Shown in pieces: positions 18,172 to 28,089 of a stretch of 49,167 bases of DNA. The stretch is from positions 1 to 49,167 of the forward strand of contig JARKQP010000784.1 of assembly GCA_029974875.1 (NCBI GenBank), in the 5' to 3' direction. This stretch comes from Mobilitalea sp. (GTDB lineage: Bacteria; Bacillota_A; Clostridia; Lachnospirales; Lachnospiraceae). Within the stretch, counting starts at the first letter, position 1. Each line of letters begins with the position of its first letter. The notes under the pieces are model-generated. The model had not been told where the DNA came from. It saw only the letters and a program-made list of their open reading frames with translations, and did not search any database. A program made the translations under genes and the position numbers.

Positions 18172-20544
18172 ATGGAGCGTTTGGATTTAAATTATAACTG
18201 GAATTTCTATGAAAGCAATGAAGGCATGAGCTTTGTATTCCATAAGCCGGAAGCCAAGGTGGTGAATCTGCCCCATGATTTTATTATTACTAAGCCGCGT
18301 TCTGCAGAGGCGGAGGGCGGCCCTGCCAATGGTTATTTCGGACAAGGGGAAGGTGTATATAGGAAGCAGCTGGAGGTTCCTGCAGAATGGGAGGGTAAGA
18401 CCGTTATTCTGGATATTGACGGCGCCTATATGAATACGGAGGTAGCTTTAAATGGTGAGCTGCTGGGATTACATCCCTATGGCTATACGCCGTATCTGGT
18501 TGATTTAAGCCCTGCACTGCGTTTTGATGGCAGGAAGAATGAATTGAAAATTATAACCCAGAGCAGGCAGCCCTCAACCCGTTGGTATAGCGGCGGCGGT
18601 ATTTACCGAAGCGTAGCCCTATGGGTAGGTAATCCGGTCCATATCAAGCCCTGGGATATCTTTGTCACAACCCCGGCGGTCAGCGACGGGGAGGCAACAG
18701 TAAAGCTTAATATTACAGTGGGCAGTAAGGAAGAAAAGGAAAGGGCTGTGGCCTTAGTATGTGAAATCCTTGATGCAGAGGGCAGGGCAGTAGCAGATGG
18801 AAGCCTTGCAGTAAGCCTTGCCGGAAAAGCCTCCACAGTAGGTGATGTGGAGCTGAAGGTACAAAATCCAAAGAGGTGGGATCTGGACACACCGTATCTA
18901 TATACCTACAGGGTTAAGGTGGTGGCTGACAGCGCGGTACTGGACGAGGCACAGGACACCTTCGGGATCAGGACGATTTCCGCCGACACGGAAAATGGCT
19001 TTATGCTAAATGGGAGAACCGTAAAAATGCAGGGGGGATGCCTCCATCATGATAACGCTTTCCTGGGAGCCTGCGCATATCCGAAGGCAGAAGCGAGAAA
19101 AATCGGCATATTAAAATCTGTGGGCTACAATGCAGTCCGCATCAGCCACTACCCGCCGTCCCTTGCCATGCTGAAGGCCTGTGACGAGCAGGGGATGCTG
19201 CTTCTGGATGAATGCTTTGATGTATGGAGGATGGGCAAGGTACCCTTGGACTACCATCTCTACTTTGAGGACTGGTGGGAGCGGGATATCGAGCTTATGG
19301 TAAAACGTGACCGCAACCATCCCTGTGTAATCACCTATTCCATCGGCAATGAAATCGGCGAGCGTGACGGCAAGGGGGAGGGCGCAGCCTGGGCAAAGAG
19401 GCTGAATGATAAATTCAAAGCCCTGGATCCCACCAGGTTCACATTGTCCGGCATCTGCGGTATCTTTGACGATGATGCGGAGCTGGGAAATAATTTTGAG
19501 GCTAATGCCATGTCAGACAATAACTGGGGCGAAGTAACCAAAGCCTTTGCAGAGCCCTTGGATATTGTAGGCTATAACTACCTCCATGAAAGATATGAAA
19601 AAGATCATGAAAGCTTCCCGGACCGGATTATTGTCGGCTCGGAAACCCATTCCTTTAAGACCTATGACAATTGGGAGGCAGTCCGGAAAAATTCCCATGT
19701 CATCGGCGATTTTATCTGGGCAGCAGTGGACTATCTGGGCGAAGTGGGAACCGGTAAGTTATATTGGGAGAAGGCAGGGGAGCCCTTCAGCTTTCTGGCG
19801 CCTTACCCCTGGAGATCCTCCTGGCAGTCCGATATCCTCCTGACAGGAAGGCGCAGACCCCAGTCCTATTACCGGGAAATTATGTGGGGGCATACCCAGG
19901 ATACCTATTTATTCACCACCCATCCAGAGCATTACGGAGAGAATTTCTTTGGCATGAACTGGCACTGGTATGATGTGAATGAGGACTGGTCCTTCCCTGA
20001 GGAATATCTTGGTAAGCTGGTAAAGGTGGATGCCTATGGCTCCGGTGATGAAGCCGAGTTTATCTTAAATGGCAGAAGCCTTGGACGGGCACCCTATGAT
20101 AAGCTGATTGCCACGATGGATATCCCTTATGAAAAAGGAACCTTAGAAGCGGTGACCTATAAGCAGGGAACAGAGGTCAGCAGGGCAGTCCTGAAGACAG
20201 CCGGCCAGGCTGCAAGCTTGCTGCTGACCCCGGAGGAGCAGCAGCTGACGGCGGATTTACAGGATTTATGCTACATTCATGTTGACATTGTGGACGGACA
20301 GGGGATACGCTTGCCGGCAGATGAAAGGGAGCTGAGGGTAGCCTTATCGGGACCCGGCGAATTACTTGCAATCGGAAGCGGCAGCCCCTGCACGGAGGAT
20401 CAGATCGGGGATACCAAATGCCATGCGTACCACGGTGCGGCAGTAGTCATCCTGAAAGCCAGTTCAGCAGGGGAGATCCAGGTCAGGGTCACGGCTGACG
20501 GTGTGGCAGCAGGCACCTGTGTGATACAGGCCTTCCGGGCTTAA
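18172..20544 (+). CDS. Glycoside hydrolase family 2 protein (beta-galactosidase/glucuronidase type)
   Basis: A 790-residue cytoplasmic GH2 enzyme with the normal domain order: jelly-roll sugar-binding domain (about 1-180), immunoglobulin-like domain (about 180-275), TIM barrel (about 280-570), then a DUF4982-like and a further beta-sandwich domain. The acid/base is Glu394 in SIGNEIGE and the nucleophile Glu491 in GSETHS, both intact. Specificity within GH2 (galactosidase, glucuronidase or other) cannot be settled from sequence alone. The GEGVYRKQL and YSGGGIYRSV blocks are typical of the family. It follows the rhamnosidase and overlaps the stop of a convergent AraC gene by 4 bases, so there is no room for an independent terminator. 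Confidence 0.9.
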   Translation: MERLDLNYNWNFYESNEGMSFVFHKPEAKVVNLPHDFIITKPRSAEAEGGPANGYFGQGEGVYRKQLEVPAEWEGKTVILDIDGAYMNTEVALNGELLGLHPYGYTPYLVDLSPALRFDGRKNELKIITQSRQPSTRWYSGGGIYRSVALWVGNPVHIKPWDIFVTTPAVSDGEATVKLNITVGSKEEKERAVALVCEILDAEGRAVADGSLAVSLAGKASTVGDVELKVQNPKRWDLDTPYLYTYRVKVVADSAVLDEAQDTFGIRTISADTENGFMLNGRTVKMQGGCLHHDNAFLGACAYPKAEARKIGILKSVGYNAVRISHYPPSLAMLKACDEQGMLLLDECFDVWRMGKVPLDYHLYFEDWWERDIELMVKRDRNHPCVITYSIGNEIGERDGKGEGAAWAKRLNDKFKALDPTRFTLSGICGIFDDDAELGNNFEANAMSDNNWGEVTKAFAEPLDIVGYNYLHERYEKDHESFPDRIIVGSETHSFKTYDNWEAVRKNSHVIGDFIWAAVDYLGEVGTGKLYWEKAGEPFSFLAPYPWRSSWQSDILLTGRRRPQSYYREIMWGHTQDTYLFTTHPEHYGENFFGMNWHWYDVNEDWSFPEEYLGKLVKVDAYGSGDEAEFILNGRSLGRAPYDKLIATMDIPYEKGTLEAVTYKQGTEVSRAVLKTAGQAASLLLTPEEQQLTADLQDLCYIHVDIVDGQGIRLPADERELRVALSGPGELLAIGSGSPCTEDQIGDTKCHAYHGAAVVILKASSAGEIQVRVTADGVAAGTCVIQAFRA

Positions 20545-21578
20545 TTCTTTGGGCTGGGCGCAGCAGCCTTGTGCCTGTCCCGGAATTCCTTCGGTGACAT
20601 TCCCACGCCCTTTTGGAACAGCTCATAAAAATGTGAGGTGCTTACGAAGCCCAATTCCGATATAATGTCAGAAATACTCTTATCCGACCCGGTGAGCAGC
20701 AGCTTGGCAGAATCAAGTAAATAGCTTTTGCCAAGCTGCATGATGCTCATCCCGGTCCGTCTTTTCACGATCTGGTTCAGATATTCCGCGTTATAGTTCA
20801 GCACCCTGGACAGCTCCGTCCGGGAAATACGCCCATTGCTCTCCTTTAAATAATTTGTAATACGGGCAAGCAAAAATTCCTCGTTGCTGGAGTCTAATTT
20901 CATAAGGTTTGTATGGTATTTTACAGGATCCTCTATGGTATGGAACAGTCGGGAAACCAGTCCGTTAACCAGAAAGGAGCAGCCGGGCTTTTGTTCAACT
21001 AATTCCAGCTGTATTTGGCTTATTAGCCGTTCCAATGGATTCGAAGCCTGTTGGGAGAGAGCCTGCAGGGTAGAGGTAAACTCCATATAGTTTTTTGCAA
21101 AGCGCTCCTCACCGTGGAGATTGGACTGGAGGAATTGCCTGACAGGACTGCTGACCAGCTGCTGCCTTAAGCCCCTGTCATGGATAATATCCCCCTCCAG
21201 GATGCTGCTGATATAATCACCGGAGAAGTTGATGAAAACGACGCTGGAGTTATTGCCCGGATTATCGGAGTGGAAGGTGTTCCGGTTCAGGAGGCAGGCA
21301 TCCCCCTTCTTGTACTGGTAGGACACATCCTCAATCCGGTTAATGCAGTTGCCCTCCAAGACATAGATGAATTCAAAATGGTCATGGCGGTGCTTCATGT
21401 CAAAATCAGTACCCGGGAGATATCCAATTCCGCCCGGATAAACTGTAAAATTCGATACAATACCCTCCCGCACAATTTTATAATATAGGGTCAGGGGCAG
21501 TGATATTTTTAAACGGTCCGGAACCGATTGATCTATAGTATCCCGGACAAACTGGTTGAATTGTTCATAGTGGTTCAT
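20541..21578 (-). CDS. AraC family transcriptional regulator with cupin sensor domain
   Basis: A 345-residue regulator. The N-terminal cupin-like ligand domain includes HRHDHFEFIYVLEG (about residues 55-70) and the C-terminal double helix-turn-helix ends ISELGFVSTSHFYELFQKGVGMSPKEFR. The frame is open far upstream of 21578, but MNHYEQF is the sensible start: a purine-rich GGAAGG lies about 12 bases upstream and the extra N-terminal stretch is hydrophobic, low-complexity sequence unlike the family. It is convergent with and overlaps the GH2 gene. It likely regulates the neighbouring glycosidases in response to a sugar, an inference from position. Confidence 0.88.
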   Translation of the reverse strand: MNHYEQFNQFVRDTIDQSVPDRLKISLPLTLYYKIVREGIVSNFTVYPGGIGYLPGTDFDMKHRHDHFEFIYVLEGNCINRIEDVSYQYKKGDACLLNRNTFHSDNPGNNSSVVFINFSGDYISSILEGDIIHDRGLRQQLVSSPVRQFLQSNLHGEERFAKNYMEFTSTLQALSQQASNPLERLISQIQLELVEQKPGCSFLVNGLVSRLFHTIEDPVKYHTNLMKLDSSNEEFLLARITNYLKESNGRISRTELSRVLNYNAEYLNQIVKRRTGMSIMQLGKSYLLDSAKLLLTGSDKSISDIISELGFVSTSHFYELFQKGVGMSPKEFRDRHKAAAPSPKN

Positions 21579-21658
21579 TCGGTATGTCTTCCTTCCTAGT
21601 TCTGGAGCTTTCCCATAACAAGCCTTGTATAACATAATTTTACTATAAGAGCAAAGAA

Positions 21659-21681
21659 AATGCATCAGAAAAAGATGCATT
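21659..21681 (-). other. Stem-loop upstream of the AraC gene
   Basis: AATGCATC pairs with GATGCATT around the loop AGAAAAA. It lies about 80 bases before the AraC start, inside the likely 5' leader. It may affect the message; no known motif recognised. Confidence 0.45.
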
Positions 21682-21882
21682 AAAAATGCTAGAGATAGTA
21701 AAAAAGCGCCCCTTCGCACAATGAAAATGGCAGCCGATGGGAAGCTGGCCGACGGCAAGCTGGAAGGAATTGTTGCCCTTGCCAATGGAAGCTTTTTCAA
21801 GGGAATAGGAAAGCTGTTATTCAAATAGAGGATTATCCCAAGGAAAATCCCAGAACAAAGGAAAAATAAAAGAATTGTATAA

Positions 21883-21920
21883 AAGACCCCGTTAATATGC
21901 ACAAATGTTAATGGGGTCTT
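21883..21920 (-). terminator. Terminator-like hairpin in the AraC-kimA gap, oriented leftward
   Basis: AAGACCCCGTTAAT pairs with ATGTTAATGGGGTCTT using two G-T wobbles. Read on the minus strand the stem ends in GGGGTCTTTTATAC, a T-rich tail, so it would stop leftward transcription before the AraC gene. On the plus strand there is no T-run. It may be an attenuator in the AraC leader or a leftover of a lost gene. The rest of the roughly 550-base gap holds only a doubtful 35-codon frame. Confidence 0.5.
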
Positions 21921-22125
21921 CCGTCGCTGATTCGTAATAATGACGATTGACAAGAAGCATTTGCAGCAATACAATTAGTTGCATTCCATTTGGGGGATAA
22001 TAAATTTGTGGACATACCGGAAACCGGACTGAAAGATAAGACGGAAAGACTTCCGGAGACCTGTTTTCCCAGTATTATTTCCTAGTGTTATTTTTCAAGT
22101 AATATGATGAAGGAGATTATGAAAA

Positions 22126-24000
22126 ATGAGTATGAAAGATTTCATTCTCGGCAAGCCATTAAAAAATAACGAGATAAGCCATGAGAAATTGACACGGCTT
22201 TGGGGGCTTCCAATTATGGCTAGTGATGCGGTTTCTTCCGTTGCTTATGCCATTGAGGAAATCCTGTTGATTTTAGTACCGGCAGTTGGTATCCTGGCAT
22301 TCCACTCACTGCCCTATATTGTTCTTCCGATCCTGCTGCTACTGGCGATTCTGGTGCTTTCTTATTCCCAGATTATCGACCATTACCCAAGAGGCGGCGG
22401 CGCTTATGCCGTGGCACAGGAGAACATAGGGAAAACGGCGTCCCTGCTATCGGCAGCAGCCTTGACCATCGATTATATCATGACAGTAGCGGTAAGTATC
22501 TCTTCCTCGACCGCAGCCCTGGTTTCTGCTTTCCCGCACTTTAGGGAGAACAAGGTTTTGATTTCCCTGATTTGTGTCGCGCTGATTACATTGATTAACC
22601 TGAGGGGAGTCCGGGAGGCCTCCAAGGTATTTGGTCTGCCGACCTACATCTTCATTGCTTCTATGGCAATTTTGATCCTATGCGGTCTTTATAAGCTGAT
22701 TACGGGTACCCTGACGCCAATTGAGTACGGGCAAGGAATCCTGCCGGCGCAAACCATGCAGGGAATCGGAATGCTTATTTTACTGAAGGCATTTTCCTCC
22801 GGCTGCTCCGCCATGTCGGGCGTGGAGGCCGTAAGCGATGCGGTTCCTTCCTTCGCGGCGCCGCCGACCAGGAATGCAAAGCATGTGCTATATATCTTAG
22901 GTGTTATTATTATATTTATCTTCGGCGGTACCTCCATCCTTGCAATGAACCTGCATGTGGTTCCTTTGGAGGGGCATACGGTATTATCCCAGATATCCTC
23001 CGCAGTATTCGGGCATAGCTTTATGTACTATGTCATCCAGGTATTTACATCCCTGATTCTTATTCTGGCAGCCAATACGGCTTATAACGGACTGCCCCAG
23101 CTGCTGTACATTTTGGCACATGACGGCTATGTTCCCCGCCAGTTTTCCTCCAGGGGGACGAAGCTGAGCTTTTCCAACGGCATTATCTTCATTTTCATTG
23201 CTGCCGCTGCCTTAATCATTGGCTTTCAAAGTGAGGTACATGCCCTGATTCCCTTATATTCGGTGGGTGTATTTGTTTCCTTTACCATAGCCCAGTACGG
23301 CATGTTTAAAAAGTGGCGCGTCATGAAGGAAAAGGGCTGGCAGTATAAATGCTGGATCAATGGCTTTGGAGCTATTGTGACAGCCGTTGTTTCCGTTATC
23401 GTCTTCTGTATGAAGTTTATAGATGGTGCATGGATTTTGGCCATTGCGCTCCCGGTGCTGATGTTCGGTATGTACTCAATCAATAAATATTATTCAAAGG
23501 TCGGGGCACAATTAAAATTGGAGAAATTCTATCCCTATTATGATAAGGAGATTGTAAGGTCTACCCAGTGCATCGTATTAATCCATGATATTAATAAACC
23601 GTTTTTAAAGGCGATCAACTACGCCAACTCGATTTCAAACAACATTACGGCCCTCCATGTATGCCGACATCCGGAGCATGCCCAGGAGCTGAGGCGGCAA
23701 TGGACAGAGCTGAAGATGCCGGTTCCGCTGGAGATTATTGAGACACCCTACCGCGATATCATACATCCTATGGATGAATATCTATGGAAGAGGGAGCGCG
23801 CCCTAAACCATGGTGAAAATATTTCCGTCATCCTGATTAAATTTATTACGGAGCATAGGTATGATAATCTGCTGCATAATCAGACGACCTATTTCGTGTC
23901 CCAGCATTTGAGCAAGCATAAGAATGTCTCAACGGTTATCCTTCCCTTCCACTATATCTGGGATGATAAGCTGTTCAGGGAGCATGAGGATAAGCAATAG
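22126..24000 (+). CDS. kimA: APC-superfamily potassium importer, KimA-like
   Basis: A 624-residue membrane protein. About twelve transmembrane segments (residues 30-445) belong to the amino acid-polyamine-organocation superfamily, beginning with the conserved SSVAYA(I/T)EE segment. The cytoplasmic C-terminal domain (about 455-624, including TQCIVLIHDINKPFLKAINYA and VSTVILPFHYI) is of universal-stress-protein type. This domain order and size match Bacillus KimA (YdaO), a high-affinity potassium/proton symporter inhibited by cyclic di-AMP. General amino acid permeases lack this C-terminal part. The start is set by AGGAG ten bases before ATG 22126; 22132 is also possible. The upstream region has two small hairpins (near 22020 and 22040-22055), but I cannot recognise a cyclic di-AMP riboswitch. 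Confidence 0.75.
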   Translation: MSMKDFILGKPLKNNEISHEKLTRLWGLPIMASDAVSSVAYAIEEILLILVPAVGILAFHSLPYIVLPILLLLAILVLSYSQIIDHYPRGGGAYAVAQENIGKTASLLSAAALTIDYIMTVAVSISSSTAALVSAFPHFRENKVLISLICVALITLINLRGVREASKVFGLPTYIFIASMAILILCGLYKLITGTLTPIEYGQGILPAQTMQGIGMLILLKAFSSGCSAMSGVEAVSDAVPSFAAPPTRNAKHVLYILGVIIIFIFGGTSILAMNLHVVPLEGHTVLSQISSAVFGHSFMYYVIQVFTSLILILAANTAYNGLPQLLYILAHDGYVPRQFSSRGTKLSFSNGIIFIFIAAAALIIGFQSEVHALIPLYSVGVFVSFTIAQYGMFKKWRVMKEKGWQYKCWINGFGAIVTAVVSVIVFCMKFIDGAWILAIALPVLMFGMYSINKYYSKVGAQLKLEKFYPYYDKEIVRSTQCIVLIHDINKPFLKAINYANSISNNITALHVCRHPEHAQELRRQWTELKMPVPLEIIETPYRDIIHPMDEYLWKRERALNHGENISVILIKFITEHRYDNLLHNQTTYFVSQHLSKHKNVSTVILPFHYIWDDKLFREHEDKQ

Positions 24001-24173
24001 CCACTCTGGCGCTATCCGTCCGGATACTCCGGGTGTGGAAGTCCTCTAGTAAGATAAAGGTTAAGAACGGTCAGTGTTTCGGTTTTGTAATGACATAGGA
24101 AGGAACGGTCTTCTGTGATAGGATAAATGCATAGCGAGCAGATATCGAAATGAAAGGAAGGTACGGTAAAACT

Positions 24174-26846
24174 ATGAATCAAAAGGTGAAACAGCTATTG
24201 CAGGGCAAGGGTAATAATCATATTCTTCCGTTTCTCTGGGTACATGGGGAGGAAGAAGGGGTGCTCAGGGAGTATATGGGCGCAGTCCAGGCAAGCGGAA
24301 TCGGTGCCGTCTGTGTGGAGAGCAGACCCCATCCGGATTACTGCGGCCCCAGGTGGTGGCATGATATGGACATCATTTTAGATGAGGCAAAAAAACGGGA
24401 TATGAAGGTATGGATCCTGGATGACAGCCATTTTCCCACAGGCTATGCCAATGGAGCCTTAAAGGATGCCCCGGCGGAGCTTTGCAGGCAGTATGTATAC
24501 TATTCCTCCGTGGAGGTTGTGGGTCCAATGAGGTCAGCCCGGATGGATGTGGCTGCTCACTCAAAATATGTCAAGAACCCATTTGCCGGAGCCAGCCCTT
24601 TTTCCATGGGCCAGAATAAGGAAAGAAGACAGTTTGATGATGACCGGATGCTCAGCGTATGCGCCGCAAGGATCGACCGGGGCTATGATGCTTCAACTCT
24701 GGTGGATCTGACAGAGCTGGTTAAGGATGGACAGTTAATATGGGATATTCCTGCGGGAAAATGGATGATCTGCGTTAATTTCCTTACAAGAAATGCGGGA
24801 TCCCGTGAAAACTATATTAATATGATAGATAAGCGCAGTGCGAGAACCCAGATTGAGGCGGTATATGAGCCACATTATGCGCGCTATAAGGAGGAGTTTG
24901 GAAAAACGATTGCAGGCTTCTTCTCTGACGAGCCGGAGTTTGGCAACGGTCAGATGTATAGCCATGATAATGCCATCGGAGCGGATCAGGACCTTCCCTG
25001 GAGCGATGAGCTTGAGGAGCAGTTAAAGCTCCGCCTGGGAGAGGAATGGAGGGTTAAGCTGCCCCTGCTCTGGATGAACGGGCTTTGTCCTGAGGAAGCC
25101 GCCAAGATGCGCTATGTTTATATGGATATCGTAACGAGGCTGGTGGAAGAGGACTTCTCAAAAGCCATCGGCAGCTGGTGTGAGGAACGGGGCGTTCTTT
25201 ACATAGGGCACCTGATTGAAGACAATAACTCCCATGCAAGGCTTGGTTCAAGCCTGGGACATTTCTTCCGTGGGCTATCGGGACAGCATATGTCAGGTAT
25301 TGATGATATCGGCGGACAGGTTATGCCCGGCGGTGAGGTATATCCGAAGAAGGCCTTGATAAGTGGCAGGGATGGGGAATTCTACCACTACATGCTTGGC
25401 AAGCTGGGCAGCTCTTTTGGCGCAATTGACCCGCAGAAGCAGGGGCGTACCATGTGTGAAATCTTTGGTGCCTACGGCTGGGGCGAAGGTGTCCGCATGA
25501 TGAAATACCTGGTAGACCATTTCCTGGTGAGGGGTGTGAACGAATATGTGCCCCACGCCTTTTCCTGTAAGGCCTATCCGGACCCGGACTGCCCTCCCCA
25601 TTTTTATGCCAATGGCCATGATCCGCAGTTTAGGCATTTCGGCGCCCTGATGAGATATTTAAACCGCATGTGTGAATTGATCAGCGATGGAATCCGGGTA
25701 ACTCCCGCAGCGGTACTGTATCATGCGGAGGCGGAGTGGGCAGGCAATTACATGCTGGATCAGAAGCCGGCAAGGGTATTGATGGAGAACCAGATCGATT
25801 TTGATATTATACCTACGGATGTATTCGTAGAGGAAGAGCGCTACAGGACAAAGCTTGGCAGGGAGCTTAAGGTAAATGGACAGACCTATCAGGTGCTGGT
25901 GGTGCCTTACAGCCAGTATATTACGCAGGCAGCCGCCAAGGCTATCGCCGGGTTAAAGGCATCAGGCTTCCCGGTTATCTTTATTAATTCACTTCCCGAG
26001 GGAATTGTTGACGGGGACGGTAAGCTGCTGGAAGAGCTGGCAGGCTGCCGGGTAGTAGCCCTCGACGAATTGGCAGGTACTTTAAAGGCTATGGAGGTAC
26101 CTGAGATATCCTTGGACCAGGAATATCCGATGCTCCGTTATCTCCATTACCGTGAAGAGAGCGAGCTGTTCCTGTTCACCAACGAGGATATTACCCAGAC
26201 CTTTAGGGGAGAGGTTACGGTTCCCTGCAAGGGCAAGGTCTATGCCTATGATGCGTGGAGCAATGAATTAAGGGCGGTGGAGGCAAAGCAGAAGGGTGAA
26301 GCCACCACGGTTTCAGTGGAGCTGCCCCCTTACCAGAGCCTGGTGCTTCTCTTTGATGAGGCAGAGGGTGTAGAGGTGAAGCCTGCCGCCACATTTAACG
26401 AAGTGCTCACCCTTGGGGAGGGCTGGAGAATGAGCCTTGCAAAGGCAATCGAGTATCCGGATTTCCAGGAGGAGCAGGCCGTCAGCTCCTTTGATAATGT
26501 GGGACTGAAATATCCTGACTTCTCTGGAATCATCCGTTATGAGAATACGGTAGAGCTGCCGGAGGTTAAGAATGCAGAGCTTCGTATAGAGGATGCCTTT
26601 GAAGGTGTTGAGGTCTTCGTAAATGACAAGTCCCTTGGAATCCAGGTGGTACAGCCCTTTGCCTTTGATTTAAGCGGACATTTAAAGGCGGGTGCCAATC
26701 GTCTTCGTATTGAAGTAGCTACTACACTGGAAAGGGAACGCTATCACGCACCGATTCCGGGAGACTTTATGGCGAGGTTCTCCAAGGCGCCGGTCCTGGG
26801 ATCAACCGGTATTGTCGGTGAAGTGACGCTGGCAATCCAGAGATAA
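24174..26846 (+). CDS. Glycoside hydrolase, GH106-like (possible alpha-L-rhamnosidase)
   Basis: An 890-residue protein without signal peptide. The N-terminal TIM-barrel region contains FLWVHGEEEGVLREYM, VESRPHPDY, GPRWWHDMDIILDEAKKR and ILDDSHFPTGYANG. These blocks are characteristic of a large clostridial and Bacteroidetes group annotated as GH106-like alpha-rhamnosidases. GFFSDEPEFG supplies a candidate catalytic acid (Glu253). The C-terminal 100 residues form a galactose-binding-like beta-sandwich (VEVFVNDKSLGIQVVQPFAFDLSG). ATG 24174 lies 12 bases after GGAAGG; ATG 24150 is possible but has no ribosome site. Together with the GH78 gene it suggests the region degrades a rhamnose-containing glycan. 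Family assignment is moderately sure, substrate is not. Confidence 0.7.
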   Translation: MNQKVKQLLQGKGNNHILPFLWVHGEEEGVLREYMGAVQASGIGAVCVESRPHPDYCGPRWWHDMDIILDEAKKRDMKVWILDDSHFPTGYANGALKDAPAELCRQYVYYSSVEVVGPMRSARMDVAAHSKYVKNPFAGASPFSMGQNKERRQFDDDRMLSVCAARIDRGYDASTLVDLTELVKDGQLIWDIPAGKWMICVNFLTRNAGSRENYINMIDKRSARTQIEAVYEPHYARYKEEFGKTIAGFFSDEPEFGNGQMYSHDNAIGADQDLPWSDELEEQLKLRLGEEWRVKLPLLWMNGLCPEEAAKMRYVYMDIVTRLVEEDFSKAIGSWCEERGVLYIGHLIEDNNSHARLGSSLGHFFRGLSGQHMSGIDDIGGQVMPGGEVYPKKALISGRDGEFYHYMLGKLGSSFGAIDPQKQGRTMCEIFGAYGWGEGVRMMKYLVDHFLVRGVNEYVPHAFSCKAYPDPDCPPHFYANGHDPQFRHFGALMRYLNRMCELISDGIRVTPAAVLYHAEAEWAGNYMLDQKPARVLMENQIDFDIIPTDVFVEEERYRTKLGRELKVNGQTYQVLVVPYSQYITQAAAKAIAGLKASGFPVIFINSLPEGIVDGDGKLLEELAGCRVVALDELAGTLKAMEVPEISLDQEYPMLRYLHYREESELFLFTNEDITQTFRGEVTVPCKGKVYAYDAWSNELRAVEAKQKGEATTVSVELPPYQSLVLLFDEAEGVEVKPAATFNEVLTLGEGWRMSLAKAIEYPDFQEEQAVSSFDNVGLKYPDFSGIIRYENTVELPEVKNAELRIEDAFEGVEVFVNDKSLGIQVVQPFAFDLSGHLKAGANRLRIEVATTLERERYHAPIPGDFMARFSKAPVLGSTGIVGEVTLAIQR

Positions 26847-26884
26847 ATCAGAAAGAATTTTGAAGCTTGGGTCAAATTAAAAAA

Positions 26885-26921
26885 ACAAGTAAATCAGATA
26901 ACTGATTTACTTGTCATCATT
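26885..26921 (-). terminator. Rho-independent terminator of the second AraC gene
   Basis: ACAAGTAAATCAG (26885-26897) pairs perfectly with CTGATTTACTTGT (26902-26914) around a 4-base loop. On the minus strand the stem is followed by TTTTTTTAATTT, so it ends the leftward AraC transcript. It may also slow the convergent hydrolase transcript. Confidence 0.85.
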
Positions 26922-27963
26922 ACTGGGCAGACTGGGAATCTCGGTATTCCTTCGGAGTCTGCCCAAATTTTTTTGTGAATTTCCGGTAGAAAAAATTCTG
27001 GTTCTGATAGCCGCACTCGGACACGATTTTGTAAATTGGCATATCGGAATTCTTAAGCAGGAAGACAGCCCGGTTCATCCGGTTTTCGCTTAAGTTCTCC
27101 TGGAAGGTAAGGCCGGTTTCCGATTTGATCAGCCGGGAGAGGTAATTTGGATGGTAATTGAATTTCCCGGCTACACCTTCTAAGGAACAGCTGCTGAAAT
27201 TTTGCTCCATGTAGTTGAGGATTTCAGTGATATACCGCTTATTTTTCTGGTGGTGCCTCCGCTCCATGTCGCCCTGGTAGCACCGTGCCAGCTCTATGAA
27301 CAGAAGGTTCAGGTAATAGCGGAGCACATCCTCGCAACAGATCCCGGGATTTAAGTATTCGATAAAGATATTTTCTATGATCTCCTTTACAAGGGGATCG
27401 TGCTCCGTATGGAATAAAAGGTACTGGTCATGTTCATTTGCCTGGTCGATGACGCCCGCTAAAAACCTTGCAACGGCACCTCCGCTTAAGAGGCTTCCGA
27501 TAAAGGCATTGGAAAAGTAATCGGTGGCAAGCATGATATTCAGCACGATATCGTCGATACCGGTAGGAAGGATCGTATGCTCGGCCAGCCGGTCCATGAT
27601 ACAGATATCCCCGGCAGTCATGGGGATTTTCTTTTTATTTACAATGGCAGTACAGTTTCCGGAAAAGACGTAATTAAGCTCAATATAGCCATGGTGGTGG
27701 ATTGGGACGTCAGAAAACCGGTCCTGCCGGTTCAGCCTGATATTGGTGGACCTGAAATGCAAGTGTCCCGGCTGGGAATCCATAATATTACTTTCTGACA
27801 TAAATACATGGTTCCTGATATGCTCAGCCCTTGTATACAGTGCCTGATAATCCGTATTGCGGTACCGGCTATAATGCTCCCGGAAGTATCCCGGGTTTTT
27901 TTGATGCAGCAGTTCTTCTTTGGTTAACGGAAGTAATGCTTCCTCAAATTCCTGTCGGGTCAT
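26920..27963 (-). CDS. AraC family transcriptional regulator with cupin sensor domain
   Basis: A 347-residue AraC protein. The N-terminal cupin region includes VPIHHHGYIELNYVFSG (about residues 85-102). The C-terminal helix-turn-helix pair ends YKIVSECGYQNQNFFYRKFTKKFGQTPKEYR. The ATG at 27963 is chosen because GAGGTG lies 6 bases upstream; the longer frame starts at a GTG inside that site. It is convergent with the GH106-like hydrolase and divergent from the sensor kinase gene, with about 125 bases between. It probably controls one or both. Confidence 0.9.
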   Translation of the reverse strand: MTRQEFEEALLPLTKEELLHQKNPGYFREHYSRYRNTDYQALYTRAEHIRNHVFMSESNIMDSQPGHLHFRSTNIRLNRQDRFSDVPIHHHGYIELNYVFSGNCTAIVNKKKIPMTAGDICIMDRLAEHTILPTGIDDIVLNIMLATDYFSNAFIGSLLSGGAVARFLAGVIDQANEHDQYLLFHTEHDPLVKEIIENIFIEYLNPGICCEDVLRYYLNLLFIELARCYQGDMERRHHQKNKRYITEILNYMEQNFSSCSLEGVAGKFNYHPNYLSRLIKSETGLTFQENLSENRMNRAVFLLKNSDMPIYKIVSECGYQNQNFFYRKFTKKFGQTPKEYRDSQSAQ

Positions 27964-28089
27964 GAATATCACCTCTATCCAAACATCTTATACATTTCCA
28001 GTATACCATATCCGCAAAGATGATATATAATATTTTTAAACGGTTGCGGAGGTTATGTCCCGCTTCACTGTCTTTGGGAGGGGAATCTT

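Noticed and set aside
21721..21828. A 35-codon plus-strand frame, MKMAADGKLADGKLEG..., between the AraC and kimA genes.
   Set aside because: There is no ribosome site before either ATG, and the frame sits in the AraC leader region. It looks somewhat protein-like and could be a remnant, but evidence is too thin to call a gene.
20541..21974. The full 477-codon version of the AraC gene starting at 21974.
   Set aside because: The extra N-terminal part is low-complexity and hydrophobic, contains the terminator-like hairpin sequence, and lacks family similarity. MNHYEQF at 21578 is the sensible start.
22000..22125. Possible cyclic di-AMP (ydaO) riboswitch before kimA.
   Set aside because: Expected in Bacillus, but the 125 bases here show only two short hairpins (CCGG/CCGG and CGGAA/TTCCG), and I cannot match the riboswitch core. 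A covariance search would settle it.
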